Source: Methanothrix sp. (GTDB lineage: Archaea; Halobacteriota; Methanosarcinia; Methanotrichales; Methanotrichaceae). From it: a DNA stretch of 12,119 bases. The translations under genes were made by a program, and so were the position numbers. How positions within the stretch are numbered: position 1 is the stretch's first letter; every line of letters begins with the position of its first letter. Below the pieces are notes generated by a model, which saw nothing but the letters and a program-made list of their open reading frames with translations, ran no database searches and had not been told where the DNA came from. Below are positions 1-6,311 of the stretch, piece by piece. Location of the stretch: contig JAJRAX010000151.1 in the NCBI GenBank assembly GCA_028679775.1, positions 1 to 12,119 of the forward strand. Reading direction: 5' to 3'.

Positions 1-114
1 CGAGACATCAATGCCAGCTTGAACATTCGCACCCTCGGACTGAGGGGAAGAGCCTATCAAGATCCGACCCCTACTTTGTGCAAATCATCAAAGCAAGTTA
101 GATCGATGACGTAG
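1..114 (+). CDS. tnpB: TnpB (IS200/IS605 OrfB) RNA-guided endonuclease, C-terminal end only
   Basis: The first 37 codons read as the C-terminus of a TnpB protein, ending at TAG 112-114. The visible residues RDINASLNI match the last RuvC motif of the family (DRDxNAAxNI), so the Asp at residue 2 of the fragment should be the third catalytic RuvC acid. The zinc ribbon and the other two RuvC motifs would lie upstream, outside the window. TnpB is the RNA-guided nuclease of IS200/IS605 and IS1341-type elements. It cuts the vacant donor site using an omega-RNA derived from the element's right end. The 24-residue tail after the RuvC motif is rich in K, R, S and T, and such tails are usually poorly conserved. 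The omega-RNA-like hairpin immediately 3' supports the identification. Whether the full gene is intact cannot be judged from here. Confidence 0.85.
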   Translation, partial: RDINASLNIRTLGLRGRAYQDPTPTLCKSSKQVRSMT

Positions 115-151
115 GAAGCCCAGTCCCTTCAGGGGCATGGGAGGAAGTCAC
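100..151 (+). ncRNA. omega-RNA (reRNA) 3' scaffold of the tnpB element
   Basis: A stem-loop at 119-141 pairs CCCAGTCCC with GGGGCATGGG around a TTCA loop: nine pairs including one G-U, plus one bulged A. A GGAGGAAG tail follows. In TnpB systems the RNA overlapping the end of tnpB and the right end is the scaffold, and the roughly 16-20 nt just outside the element act as the guide. Here the guide would be about 152-171, which contains the PEBP start codon. The 5' limit of the RNA is a guess. The hairpin is directly visible; the function is inferred from the family. Confidence 0.6.
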
Positions 152-158
152 GATAAAT

Positions 159-695
159 ATGACCAAATATCTTGATCTGATTGCTATGGCTGCATTTGCC
201 TGCGCCGTCCTTTTTTGTCCAGGTGTCCAGGCTGCTGAAACGGACGCCACAAATCTTGTCGTGAAGTTGGGATTCGATCAATTCCCAGTAGAGAATACCT
301 GTGATGGGGCGGACGTCTCCCCGGCAATTGAGGTCCAGGGGCTTAACGCGAGCTCTTTGGCGATAATTGTTGATGATATGGACGCGCCTTCCGGCACATT
401 CACTCATTGGGTGATCTGGAATATCCCGCCTATTGATGTCATTCCTGGCGGCATTGCCAGGAGCGGCACAATTGCCGATCCATTTCCGGCACGGCAGGGA
501 ACAAACGACTTCGGAGAGATTGGCTATGCCGGCCCCTGTCCGCCTTCAGGAAAGCCGCACAGATATTTCTTCAGGGCCTATGGCCTGGACGGAATGCTTG
601 ACTTATCAGCGGGCGCCTCGGCTGCGGACCTTCAAACGGCAATAGAGGGACATGTGCTGCAAAAGGGAGAGGCTCTCGCAAGCTACGGAATATAA
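159..695 (+). CDS. Exported YbhB/YbcL family (PEBP, Raf kinase inhibitor-like) protein
   Basis: A 178-residue protein with a hydrophobic signal peptide (about residues 8-25, likely cleavage after VQA) and a full PEBP fold. Family motifs are clear. DMDAPSG (73-79) plus THW (82-84) correspond to the D-P-D-A-P / H part of the ligand pocket, and GPCPPSGKPHRYFF (125-138) is the YbhB/YbcL signature with His134. The first motif has Met where DPDAP is usual. Bacterial and archaeal members bind small anionic ligands, but their roles are mostly unknown; export suggests an envelope or extracellular role. The ATG at 159 lies 8 nt after the end of a tnpB element. The only Shine-Dalgarno-like sequence, GGAGG (140-144), is 14 nt away and lies inside that element. 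There is no obvious TATA box between element and gene, so transcription may come from the element or the original promoter may have been displaced. The C-terminus looks complete. Confidence 0.88.
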   Translation: MTKYLDLIAMAAFACAVLFCPGVQAAETDATNLVVKLGFDQFPVENTCDGADVSPAIEVQGLNASSLAIIVDDMDAPSGTFTHWVIWNIPPIDVIPGGIARSGTIADPFPARQGTNDFGEIGYAGPCPPSGKPHRYFFRAYGLDGMLDLSAGASAADLQTAIEGHVLQKGEALASYGI

Positions 696-720
696 TATTA
701 AATATATTTTTCTAATAAAG
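696..720 (+). terminator. Oligo-T terminator candidate after the PEBP gene
   Basis: The 3' flank of the PEBP gene is very AT-rich and contains a TTTTT run (707-711). Archaeal polymerase often terminates at T-rich stretches without a hairpin. The next gene converges from the other strand, so a stop here is expected. Weak, composition-based call. Confidence 0.35.
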
Positions 721-806
721 AAATACAGCTTTATGTTACCTGAACGAAAAACGCAAGAATGCTCGATATCTGCTTGCTATGAATCCCCACGTTTTCCTGC
801 GTTTCA

Positions 807-2522
807 TCAAGTAGCTAACATCGGTGGCGAAGGGGTTAAAATCAAACCGATATACCCCATATCTCTATAATGTATTCCAGAATGCGTGCGATCTATATTT
901 CCTCTGTTTTTCCAAATAATGCTATTATCTGGATCTAATTTTAACGCATTATTATAGAGGATCATGGCTTCGTCATCTCGTTGCCAAAAATCGTATACTC
1001 TGGCTTTATTATTAAAAGCTGACACAAATCCAAGATCAATGGCTTTATCGAAATACTTAGTGCATTCAGCATTTTGATAATTCGCTACACCTGCGTTGTT
1101 CCATGCCTCTGCCAAGCTTGGGTCCATTTTTAATGCATTTTCAAAGCATTGCGTTGGTTCACGATTAAACTGGTCTAATATTAATGCATTTTCTGATGCA
1201 CTATTAAGCATAAGATCTATTGGTGGCGCTAAAGCACCTTTGAATAATGTAAGGCCTTTATTATTCCATGCTTGAGGATAGCTCGACCTTAGATCTATTG
1301 CTTTTTCGAAACACTCCATCGAGTTATAATACTTGCCCTGCAAATACAGAATCAATCCTTTATTGTACCATGCGGTTGCTAAATTAGGATTTAGATCTAT
1401 TGAAGTATTAAGACAGTCGAGTGCTCTTTGATAATTACTCTGAGAATTAATATCTCTGATAACAGCACTGAATGTCGTAGGAAGCTTATTTTGGTAAATC
1501 GCTATTGCTTTATTGTTCCATGTGGCACTATACTTCGGATCTAATTCAATTGCTTCTTCATAGCAACGAATCGCATCATTATATTTCCCTGCGATCTGAA
1601 AGCCAATGCCCTTTCTATTCCATTCTATTGAATTGATGTAGTTTTCTGGTGGTTGAACTACGCTCTTCAGGCCACTCCTTTGGATATCTACTGAAAGATA
1701 GTGCTTTAAAGGTACATACGGTCCGCCAGGATGAAGCTGTCCATTTTCATCTTTGCCCCAATCGAGATTTAGCCAAACCTCGTAGGTTATTTCGTCAAAT
1801 CGAAGTCGGATTTCATTTGTCCTGTAATTTTGTTTTAGCCACTGGTCAATGGTGAGTATATCATTGTTATTGACTCCGATTTGGCCTACATAAGCTTCCG
1901 CAAATGCATGTCCAGTCCCGTTTTCGTAAGCTATGATGACCTTAGAGGTTCCGCCAATTGCTTCAATCAAAGAAGCCATAAGAATCGCGAAATCATCGCA
2001 ATCTCCAATTCCAGAATGGTTCGTTTGCGCCCCTAATTCGATAGTTTCATTGGCATAAGTGCATACATCCATCCATATGGGCTCAGATATGTAATTCCAG
2101 CCCAGTGTATTTGTAGCTTTATTACCATATTTTATGTAATCGTATATAGCACAAATTTGATCAATAGTAAGATCTCCGGAAACGTTAGCCACTATTGTAG
2201 CAGCCGTCTTTCGAACCAATGGATGTTTCAAATCAACTCTAGTAATTACTTTTTCTGCCTTCTCACTCAGAGATATATTTCTTACAGAAATTAAATTATC
2301 CGATTTATTTACAAATTTTTCTATTATCTCATCAGAATCTGCGTTTAAAAATGCAGGAACTCTCGCAAGAGTTAGCTCAATTGAACTGTTATTTCCGGAT
2401 TTGTCCACCAACGGGCATCCCAAGATTGTGTCATAGTAGACATTCCAAGCATTTGAACAATTAATAGTTGCTGCTAAGCCAATCAGTATTATTATGCTTA
2501 CAAGAAATGGGCGCGACAACAT
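807..2522 (-). CDS. Exported transglutaminase-like / TPR repeat protein
   Basis: 571 residues. A signal peptide or N-terminal anchor covers residues 1-26 (hydrophobic 6-20). Residues about 110-260 form a transglutaminase-like (papain-fold) domain: GDCDDFA puts the nucleophile at Cys175, GHAFAEAYVG the histidine at His205, and NLDW the acid at Asp254. From about residue 295 to 540 there are six or so TPR units with the WNNKG/AWYNKG...A..CFEKAIDLDP pattern (near 301, 335, 385, 419, 473 and 503). Two loops interrupt them (about 346-362 and 430-455). Many N-x-S/T sequons (NCS, NNS, NIS, NVS, NET, NHS, NGT) fit an extracellular, possibly N-glycosylated protein. A protease, amidase or cross-linking role is possible; the substrate is unknown. 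The gene is visibly AT-richer than the housekeeping cluster, so transfer or relaxed selection is possible. The last 30 residues do not look like TPR. Confidence 0.82.
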   Translation of the reverse strand: MLSRPFLVSIIILIGLAATINCSNAWNVYYDTILGCPLVDKSGNNSSIELTLARVPAFLNADSDEIIEKFVNKSDNLISVRNISLSEKAEKVITRVDLKHPLVRKTAATIVANVSGDLTIDQICAIYDYIKYGNKATNTLGWNYISEPIWMDVCTYANETIELGAQTNHSGIGDCDDFAILMASLIEAIGGTSKVIIAYENGTGHAFAEAYVGQIGVNNNDILTIDQWLKQNYRTNEIRLRFDEITYEVWLNLDWGKDENGQLHPGGPYVPLKHYLSVDIQRSGLKSVVQPPENYINSIEWNRKGIGFQIAGKYNDAIRCYEEAIELDPKYSATWNNKAIAIYQNKLPTTFSAVIRDINSQSNYQRALDCLNTSIDLNPNLATAWYNKGLILYLQGKYYNSMECFEKAIDLRSSYPQAWNNKGLTLFKGALAPPIDLMLNSASENALILDQFNREPTQCFENALKMDPSLAEAWNNAGVANYQNAECTKYFDKAIDLGFVSAFNNKARVYDFWQRDDEAMILYNNALKLDPDNSIIWKNRGNIDRTHSGIHYRDMGYIGLILTPSPPMLAT

Positions 2523-2550
2523 ATCAGTTTCTTAGACCGTCTTATCTTGG

Positions 2551-2564
2551 CTTATATCTTTCGG
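2551..2564 (-). promoter_or_regulatory. BRE/TATA promoter of the transglutaminase/TPR gene
   Basis: On the minus strand this reads CCGAAAGATATAAG, a purine-rich BRE-like stretch joined to a TATA box centred near 2555. A start site about 25 nt downstream falls near 2530, only a few bases before the ATG at 2522. The mRNA would therefore be nearly leaderless, and no Shine-Dalgarno sequence is seen. Sequence-based inference only. Confidence 0.55.
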
Positions 2565-2641
2565 TCTTGGACCTAAAATACATCCTGAAATGCTTGGCTA
2601 TGCCTGCTAAACGGAGCAACCCAGCAGCCGTCCATTGAGCC

Positions 2642-2674
2642 AAAAAAGTGATTGGGTCCCCGGAGACGGGACCC
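2642..2674 (-). terminator. Hairpin/T-run terminator after the CTDC-repeat gene
   Basis: A perfect 7-bp inverted repeat GGGTCCC / GGGACCC (2654-2660 and 2668-2674) encloses a 7-nt loop. On the minus strand it is followed after 6 nt by TTTTTT (2647-2642). It lies about 50 nt past the stop codon of the CTDC-repeat gene and upstream of the TPR gene's own TATA box, so it probably separates the two transcripts. The T-run spacing is longer than in a classic intrinsic terminator. Confidence 0.55.
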
Positions 2675-2724
2675 GTGTTTGATTCGCAGGGTAAATCGCT
2701 CCTGTGCTGCAGACCTTTCATCCA

Positions 2725-4785
2725 TCAGACCTGGTTAACTGGGAGCGTTCCTTTAACCTGGCCGGATATCAGCGAGTATGCTGCGCCATTGGATGTCGGG
2801 CTTATGGGCTTGATGTCAATATACCAGTTTCCTTTTCCTGCATTTTTCAGGAAGTAGTAATCATAGTTCGTGCCTGCGACGTGAACGACATTCTGGTCGT
2901 CTCCAATTGCAGGCAGAGCCGTTCCATCTGGCTGGATTAGGGTCAGACTGAAGCCGACATCTTTCCATGAGAGTCCTATCATCTCAGCCTGTTCTCCAGT
3001 TGACTGGACAGATCCAATCTGGATTGCTGACGTGGCCTGATTTTCATAGCCCAAAAGCCTCGCAAACCTTAGAGGAGATGTGCCTGGATAGGCCAGTCCG
3101 TTGTTCACCTGCAGGGCACCGAGGGCGGTTATTGACTGGCCCCAGGGTAAAGTGACGGCTGTTCCTGCTGGGATGGTATAGGATTGAGGCGATGAGGTTG
3201 TGCTGGTGGGGGCGACATATGGCGCTACATAATCGTAATAAGGATACTGGCAGACGCCATTGATGCATGTCTTTCCGTTGGAGCAGACTACAGGTGAATG
3301 GTAGCAGCCCCAGACTGAATCGCAATAGTCTATTGTGCATGGATCGCCGTCATCGCATTTGTTTGAATGGTAGCATCCGGTCTTTGGATTGCATTTGTCA
3401 TAGGTGCAGGATTTGCCGTCATCGCAGTTCTTTGGGGTATGCACGCATTTGCCGTTATCGCAGGTATCGATGGTACAGGCATTCCCGTCGTCGCAGTCTA
3501 TCGGGGTATTCACGCACTCTTTGCCGTTGAATGAGTCGATAGTGCAGTTGTTGCCGTCATCGCAGCTTCGAGTTGTATGATGGCATTCTCCTGCATAGCA
3601 GTAATCATAGGTGCTGTCGTTTCCATCATCGCAGTCCTTAAGCTTATGTTCGCACCCTGTTCCGTTGAAGTAATCCTCAGTGCATGGGTTATGATCATCG
3701 CAGTCATGGATACGGCTATATGCAAGCGTGTTGTTCTCTGTGTTGTTTTTGAGGACCTCAGTGCGGTTATTCTCGCTAGGGACGTTGACGTGGCCTGTGG
3801 GCTCATTGAAGCAAACACCGCCTGAACAGAAATCGCGAGTGCTGTCGTTTCCATCATTGCAGTCCAATGATACGTAAACGCAGCTTGTGCCGTTAAGGAA
3901 TTCTGTGGTACAGGGATTACCGTCATCGCATGAGGGTAAAATGTCTGATTCATCGATAGCCACATTTGTGCCGTTCTCTTGAGCAGTCTCGTTCAGCCCA
4001 TTGTCCGGATGGGTGGGGCTGGGGGAAGGCACCGAAACGGAATTGCCGCAAACGTTGCATAACGGCGTATTGACGCATCCAGATGGACCGCAGGTATCAA
4101 CAGTGCTGTCGTTTCCATCATTGCAATTGATCGCATCGTAAATGCATCCGTTCTCTCCCAAAGAATCGCGTGTGCAGGGATTGTTGTCGTCACAGCTAAC
4201 AGATTCGTTTGCAGCGGATCCTGAAACGAAGGTCTCTGGAATTATTTGCTCAGAGCTATGAAGCGTCTCAGGTACGGGATTATCCTGAGCAGTGGCAGCT
4301 GCTTCTTGGTTATCCTGAGCAGCGGCAGCTGCTTCTTGGTTATCCTGGGCAGTGGCAGCAGTTTCTTGGTTATCCTGGGCAGTGGCAACTGTTTCTTGGT
4401 TATCCTGAGCAGTGGCAGCTGCTTCTTGGTTATCCTGGGCATTGGCAGCTGTTGCCAGGTTATCCTGAGGAGCCGCAGGTGTTGCTGGATTCTCTTGAGC
4501 AGCAGCAATTGGCGCCTGTATGGTCTCGCCATTGGCATCTGTTTCAGTTCGCGATGCTGGCGCTGGAGCAGAATCGCTTCTATCGCAGATTTGGGGCGTG
4601 TGCTCACATCGCGTTCCATTAATGCACGTATCCTTGGTACAGGGATTTCTATCATCGCAGTCCCCGCATTCGGCAAAGGCGCAATCTGCTACTAATAATG
4701 TACAAAGAATAATCAAATTAAGTGACACGCAAAGCTTATATCTTCTCGTATTTCTTTTCACACTTTTCACTCCCAAGAGCCTCAA
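2725..4785 (-). CDS. Exported Cys-rich CTDC-repeat protein with decapeptide array
   Basis: 686 residues. A basic N-terminus and hydrophobic stretch (about 18-34) end in an Ala-Phe-Ala signal cleavage site before Glu39. Then come one CTDC unit (CDDRNPCTKD, 43-52), an Ala/Gln/Asp decapeptide array (about 96-170, consensus AQDNQEAAAT) and about ten more CTDC units (starting near 198, 221, 286, 309, 362, 385, 408, 431, 454 and 477). Their pattern is C-D/N-D-G-N-x-C/S-T-x-D, like the Dictyostelium slime-mould CTDC repeat family. The C-terminal region (about 535-686) is a Cys-free beta-rich domain, perhaps PPC- or VWA-tail-like (GFSLTLIQPDG, NWYIDIKP). At least 13 N-x-S/T sequons occur. The Cys pairs suggest disulfides, and the Asp-rich loops may bind calcium. 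The listed start is TTG; GTG codons at 4770 or 4761 fit the TATA spacing or a GGGAG Shine-Dalgarno better and keep the signal peptide. Likely a cell-surface protein; function unknown. Confidence 0.82.
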   Translation of the reverse strand: MRLLGVKSVKRNTRRYKLCVSLNLIILCTLLVADCAFAECGDCDDRNPCTKDTCINGTRCEHTPQICDRSDSAPAPASRTETDANGETIQAPIAAAQENPATPAAPQDNLATAANAQDNQEAAATAQDNQETVATAQDNQETAATAQDNQEAAAAAQDNQEAAATAQDNPVPETLHSSEQIIPETFVSGSAANESVSCDDNNPCTRDSLGENGCIYDAINCNDGNDSTVDTCGPSGCVNTPLCNVCGNSVSVPSPSPTHPDNGLNETAQENGTNVAIDESDILPSCDDGNPCTTEFLNGTSCVYVSLDCNDGNDSTRDFCSGGVCFNEPTGHVNVPSENNRTEVLKNNTENNTLAYSRIHDCDDHNPCTEDYFNGTGCEHKLKDCDDGNDSTYDYCYAGECHHTTRSCDDGNNCTIDSFNGKECVNTPIDCDDGNACTIDTCDNGKCVHTPKNCDDGKSCTYDKCNPKTGCYHSNKCDDGDPCTIDYCDSVWGCYHSPVVCSNGKTCINGVCQYPYYDYVAPYVAPTSTTSSPQSYTIPAGTAVTLPWGQSITALGALQVNNGLAYPGTSPLRFARLLGYENQATSAIQIGSVQSTGEQAEMIGLSWKDVGFSLTLIQPDGTALPAIGDDQNVVHVAGTNYDYYFLKNAGKGNWYIDIKPISPTSNGAAYSLISGQVKGTLPVNQV
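4281..4510. repeat. 30-bp in-frame tandem repeat coding the decapeptide array
   Basis: A strict 30-bp period starting near 4281 gives about eight units. Five (4281-4430) are near-identical, with the core TATCCTGAGCAGTGGCAG; three at the 3' side (4431-4510) are more diverged. The unit is a multiple of three, so copy-number change keeps the frame and adds or removes ten residues (AQDNQE[AT][AV]AT). There are no unique spacers, so this is not CRISPR. Confidence 0.92.
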
Positions 4786-4790
4786 GTGCT

Positions 4791-4810
4791 CTTTTTATAT
4801 CTAATTTTCG
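4791..4810 (-). promoter_or_regulatory. BRE/TATA promoter of the CTDC-repeat gene
   Basis: The minus strand shows an A-rich BRE-like stretch (CGAAAATTAG) followed by ATATAAAAAG, with the TATA box centred near 4796. Transcription should begin near 4770, which is downstream of the TTG start at 4785 and coincides with the GTG at 4770. This supports a shorter start for the gene, leaderless at 4770 or at the GTG at 4761. Confidence 0.6.
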
Positions 4811-4862
4811 CCAATTGATATTCGAAAAGGCTCCTGGCGAGAACCGCTCGATCCATCGTTGG

Positions 4863-5004
4863 ACGATAACATTCAAACTTAGGTTGACTAACCAAGATTG
4901 CAAGACTCTACTCGATACGATGAGAGCTTACTCTGAGGCATTCTCTCTCTCCGCAAAATGGGGATTCGAGAACCAATCTTGGAACAAGGTTGATAACCAC
5001 AATG
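4863..5004 (+). pseudogene. tnpB N-terminal relic
   Basis: The plus-strand frame from codon 4863 reads [20 protein letters not shown], then RAYSEAF and [14 protein letters not shown]. This is the typical TnpB N-terminus (TxKLRLTxxxxxxLLxTMxxYxxA...GFxxxxWNKxxLHH). Homology stops near 5004 and a stop codon follows at 5019-5021. No ATG precedes it at the expected place, and the zinc ribbon and RuvC parts are absent. About 47 residues remain of a protein normally near 400. The relic lies antisense to the 3' end of nre and supplies its last codons. An imperfect inverted repeat (TCGCCA 4808-4813 / TGGCGA 4835-4840) just upstream might be left over from the element's left end, but that is speculative. 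Confidence 0.7.
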
Positions 5005-6162
5005 GAATGAGCTCAATGTAGTCTGTCGGCTCCTGAGTTGCTCTTTAAGCAGATCGCTACTCAAGATGAATCTCTTTAGGGGCAACTGCAGCCGGCTGCC
5101 GATATGCCACAGAGCGCTCTTCATGTCATCGAAGGGCAGTGCTCTCTCTTGCATGGCATTTCTCACGTTCTCCCTTACATTGAAGACGCCCAAAGGCACA
5201 TATCCGGAATAAGCCTCTCGCAAGATGATGGCTCCTGCCTGCTTCTTCTCCCGTGCCAGGGCCTCCAGCACTGCCATCTTGCAGGAGTAGTAACATCCAC
5301 CCACTCTTGAATAGCCCTTTTTGCCTCCGTTGGTCTCATAGTCCGAGAATATCAGCTCCTCATCACCCAGGATATGCAAGAAGGCCTCCATCCACTCATA
5401 CTGCCAGGGCCCAGGCAGCAGCAGGACTGCATAGTAGTTGTTGAGACTGGAAAACTCCCTTACCTGGCAGCAATCGATTGCGTCATATCCTCTCACCTTC
5501 TGCAATAGACGGTTTGCCAGAGTGCTGTCACAGGCAGTGATGGACCAGCGAGTTGGAACCAGTCGGCGTCTTTTTCCGACCCCCAGAGTTCCCATAGAAA
5601 ATGCCTTCTCGATGCTGGAAAATGGCAGACCGCGGTCATGCAGATCGACCACTGCATCCGCCGCCAGCAGGTCAACATCGTAATATACTCTCTCAAGATT
5701 CTGCTCCCACCTGGCATTGTCTATCTCCAGCCGGTCCAATGGAGCGCTGGGGCCGAAGGGCGTATGCTCATCGCTAAAGGACATGCCCTTTGGAGCGTGC
5801 TGGAACTGGGCCACGCTCTCCAAAGATCTGTCGGAGAGTGCAATGTCTCGCAGCGTATCGATGAACCTATCCTGCAGCTTTGTGACTGATACAATCTTCT
5901 TGCCTCTGATCAGATTCAGACGATATCTTATGATGTCTTCCTGAGTCTTCTTTTCCGGTATCCAGGATTCCGGACGATCCATAATTATCGTATCTCCATG
6001 TAGCGGCGCTATCATTGGGCCGGCCAGGACCTTCGGATAGTTCCAACTGCCAATGAAGACTGATGGTGGAGTGCTTCCGTCAAGCTCCTTTCCCACCTCC
6101 TGAGAGGGGATGTACATGCTGGCCGTCAATTTCTTCAGATAGCCTTCTTTGCCTTTGATCAC
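4888..6162 (-). CDS. nre: Archaeal DNA repair protein of the Nre family (DUF650/DUF651)
   Basis: 424 residues. The Nre N-terminal domain opens with [20 protein letters not shown], and further family blocks are clear: [20 protein letters not shown], then [11 protein letters not shown], and in the C-terminal domain [15 protein letters not shown] and [19 protein letters not shown] followed by VRENVRNAM. Nre proteins act with the UvrABC pathway in Haloferax and bind the PCNA clamp through a C-terminal PIP motif. QTTLSSF (residues 380-386, codons 5025-5005) fits QxxLxxF. Two things are odd. The N-terminal CxxC zinc motif usual in NreA is absent, with an in-frame stop just upstream of the GTG start at 6162. 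The 38 residues after the PIP motif are antisense to a tnpB relic, so the native C-terminus probably ended near residue 387. A TATA-like box at 6184-6192 would give a leaderless GTG; Met16 (6117) is an alternative start. It may be a paralogue or a partly altered copy. Confidence 0.87.
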   Translation of the reverse strand: MIKGKEGYLKKLTASMYIPSQEVGKELDGSTPPSVFIGSWNYPKVLAGPMIAPLHGDTIIMDRPESWIPEKKTQEDIIRYRLNLIRGKKIVSVTKLQDRFIDTLRDIALSDRSLESVAQFQHAPKGMSFSDEHTPFGPSAPLDRLEIDNARWEQNLERVYYDVDLLAADAVVDLHDRGLPFSSIEKAFSMGTLGVGKRRRLVPTRWSITACDSTLANRLLQKVRGYDAIDCCQVREFSSLNNYYAVLLLPGPWQYEWMEAFLHILGDEELIFSDYETNGGKKGYSRVGGCYYSCKMAVLEALAREKKQAGAIILREAYSGYVPLGVFNVRENVRNAMQERALPFDDMKSALWHIGSRLQLPLKRFILSSDLLKEQLRSRQTTLSSFHCGYQPCSKIGSRIPILRRERMPQSKLSSYRVESCNLG

Positions 6163-6183
6163 ATGTTATAAGCCGCGAAAATT

Positions 6184-6192
6184 GAATAAAAG
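6184..6192 (-). promoter_or_regulatory. TATA-like box of nre
   Basis: The minus strand reads CTTTTATTC, centred about 26 nt upstream of the GTG at 6162, compatible with a leaderless transcript. A second TATA-like sequence (CTTATAAC, near 6165-6172) is closer and would instead favour translation from Met16 at 6117. I cannot decide between them. Confidence 0.35.
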
Positions 6193-6266
6193 TATGATGC
6201 ATGCGGGGCGAAAGTGATCCGCTTTTTTTGCCGTTCATCTTTTTTCCAGACAAACTCTCATGGTTA

Positions 6267-6304
6267 CTTATTTACATTCATAACGTCAATAACTTGCCGA
6301 GGTG
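6267..6304 (+). promoter_or_regulatory. TATA-like box and ribosome binding site deciding the start at 6312
   Basis: A TATA-like CTTATTTAC (6267-6275) is followed about 25 nt later by GAGGTG (6299-6304), a strong match to the archaeal anti-Shine-Dalgarno, 7 nt before ATG 6312. This fixes the start at the Met that begins a signal peptide and rules out the longer frame from 6201, whose extra 37 residues would cover the promoter. Confidence 0.6.
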
Positions 6305-6311
6305 TCCAGAT

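Larger units (their letters stand above)
1..151 (+). mobile_element. IS200/IS605-type (tnpB) element, right-end portion
   Basis: This stretch holds the 3' end of tnpB followed directly by a compact hairpin and a purine-rich tail ending near GGAGGAAGTCAC (140-151), the layout of archaeal TnpB elements at their right end. Placing the boundary at about 151 is an inference from similarity to such ends; the exact cleavage point cannot be read without an empty site. No target duplication is expected for this family. The left end and any tnpA lie outside the window. The PEBP start codon follows 8 nt after the inferred boundary. Confidence 0.7.

Noticed and set aside
749..804. Imperfect 11-bp inverted repeat (AAACGCAAGAA / TTCCTGCGTTT) between convergent genes
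   Set aside because: It has one mismatch, a 34-nt loop and no T-run; it could be chance, so it is not listed as a terminator.
2523..2724. Possible tRNA or small RNA between the two exported-protein genes (a TTTGATTCGC stretch and a GGGTCCC stem)
   Set aside because: No acceptor, D or anticodon arms can be built; the stem with the adjacent A/T run is better read as a terminator.
3510..3965. 151-residue minus-strand frame within the CTDC gene, and the 98-residue one at 3044-3340
   Set aside because: These are shadow frames created by the biased, repetitive codons of the CTDC repeats.
4281..4510. CRISPR array with 30-bp repeats
   Set aside because: The units are contiguous without spacers, in-frame and inside a coding region; no cas genes are present.
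4246..4695. Repetitive open frames on the plus strand and other minus frame across the decapeptide region
   Set aside because: A 30-bp repeat keeps all frames open; the frame with a signal peptide and CTDC repeats explains the region.
6201..6311. N-terminal extension of the Tyr/Trp-rich protein from ATG 6201
   Set aside because: It would span the TATA-like box and the GAGGTG site; the ATG at 6312 starts a clean signal peptide.
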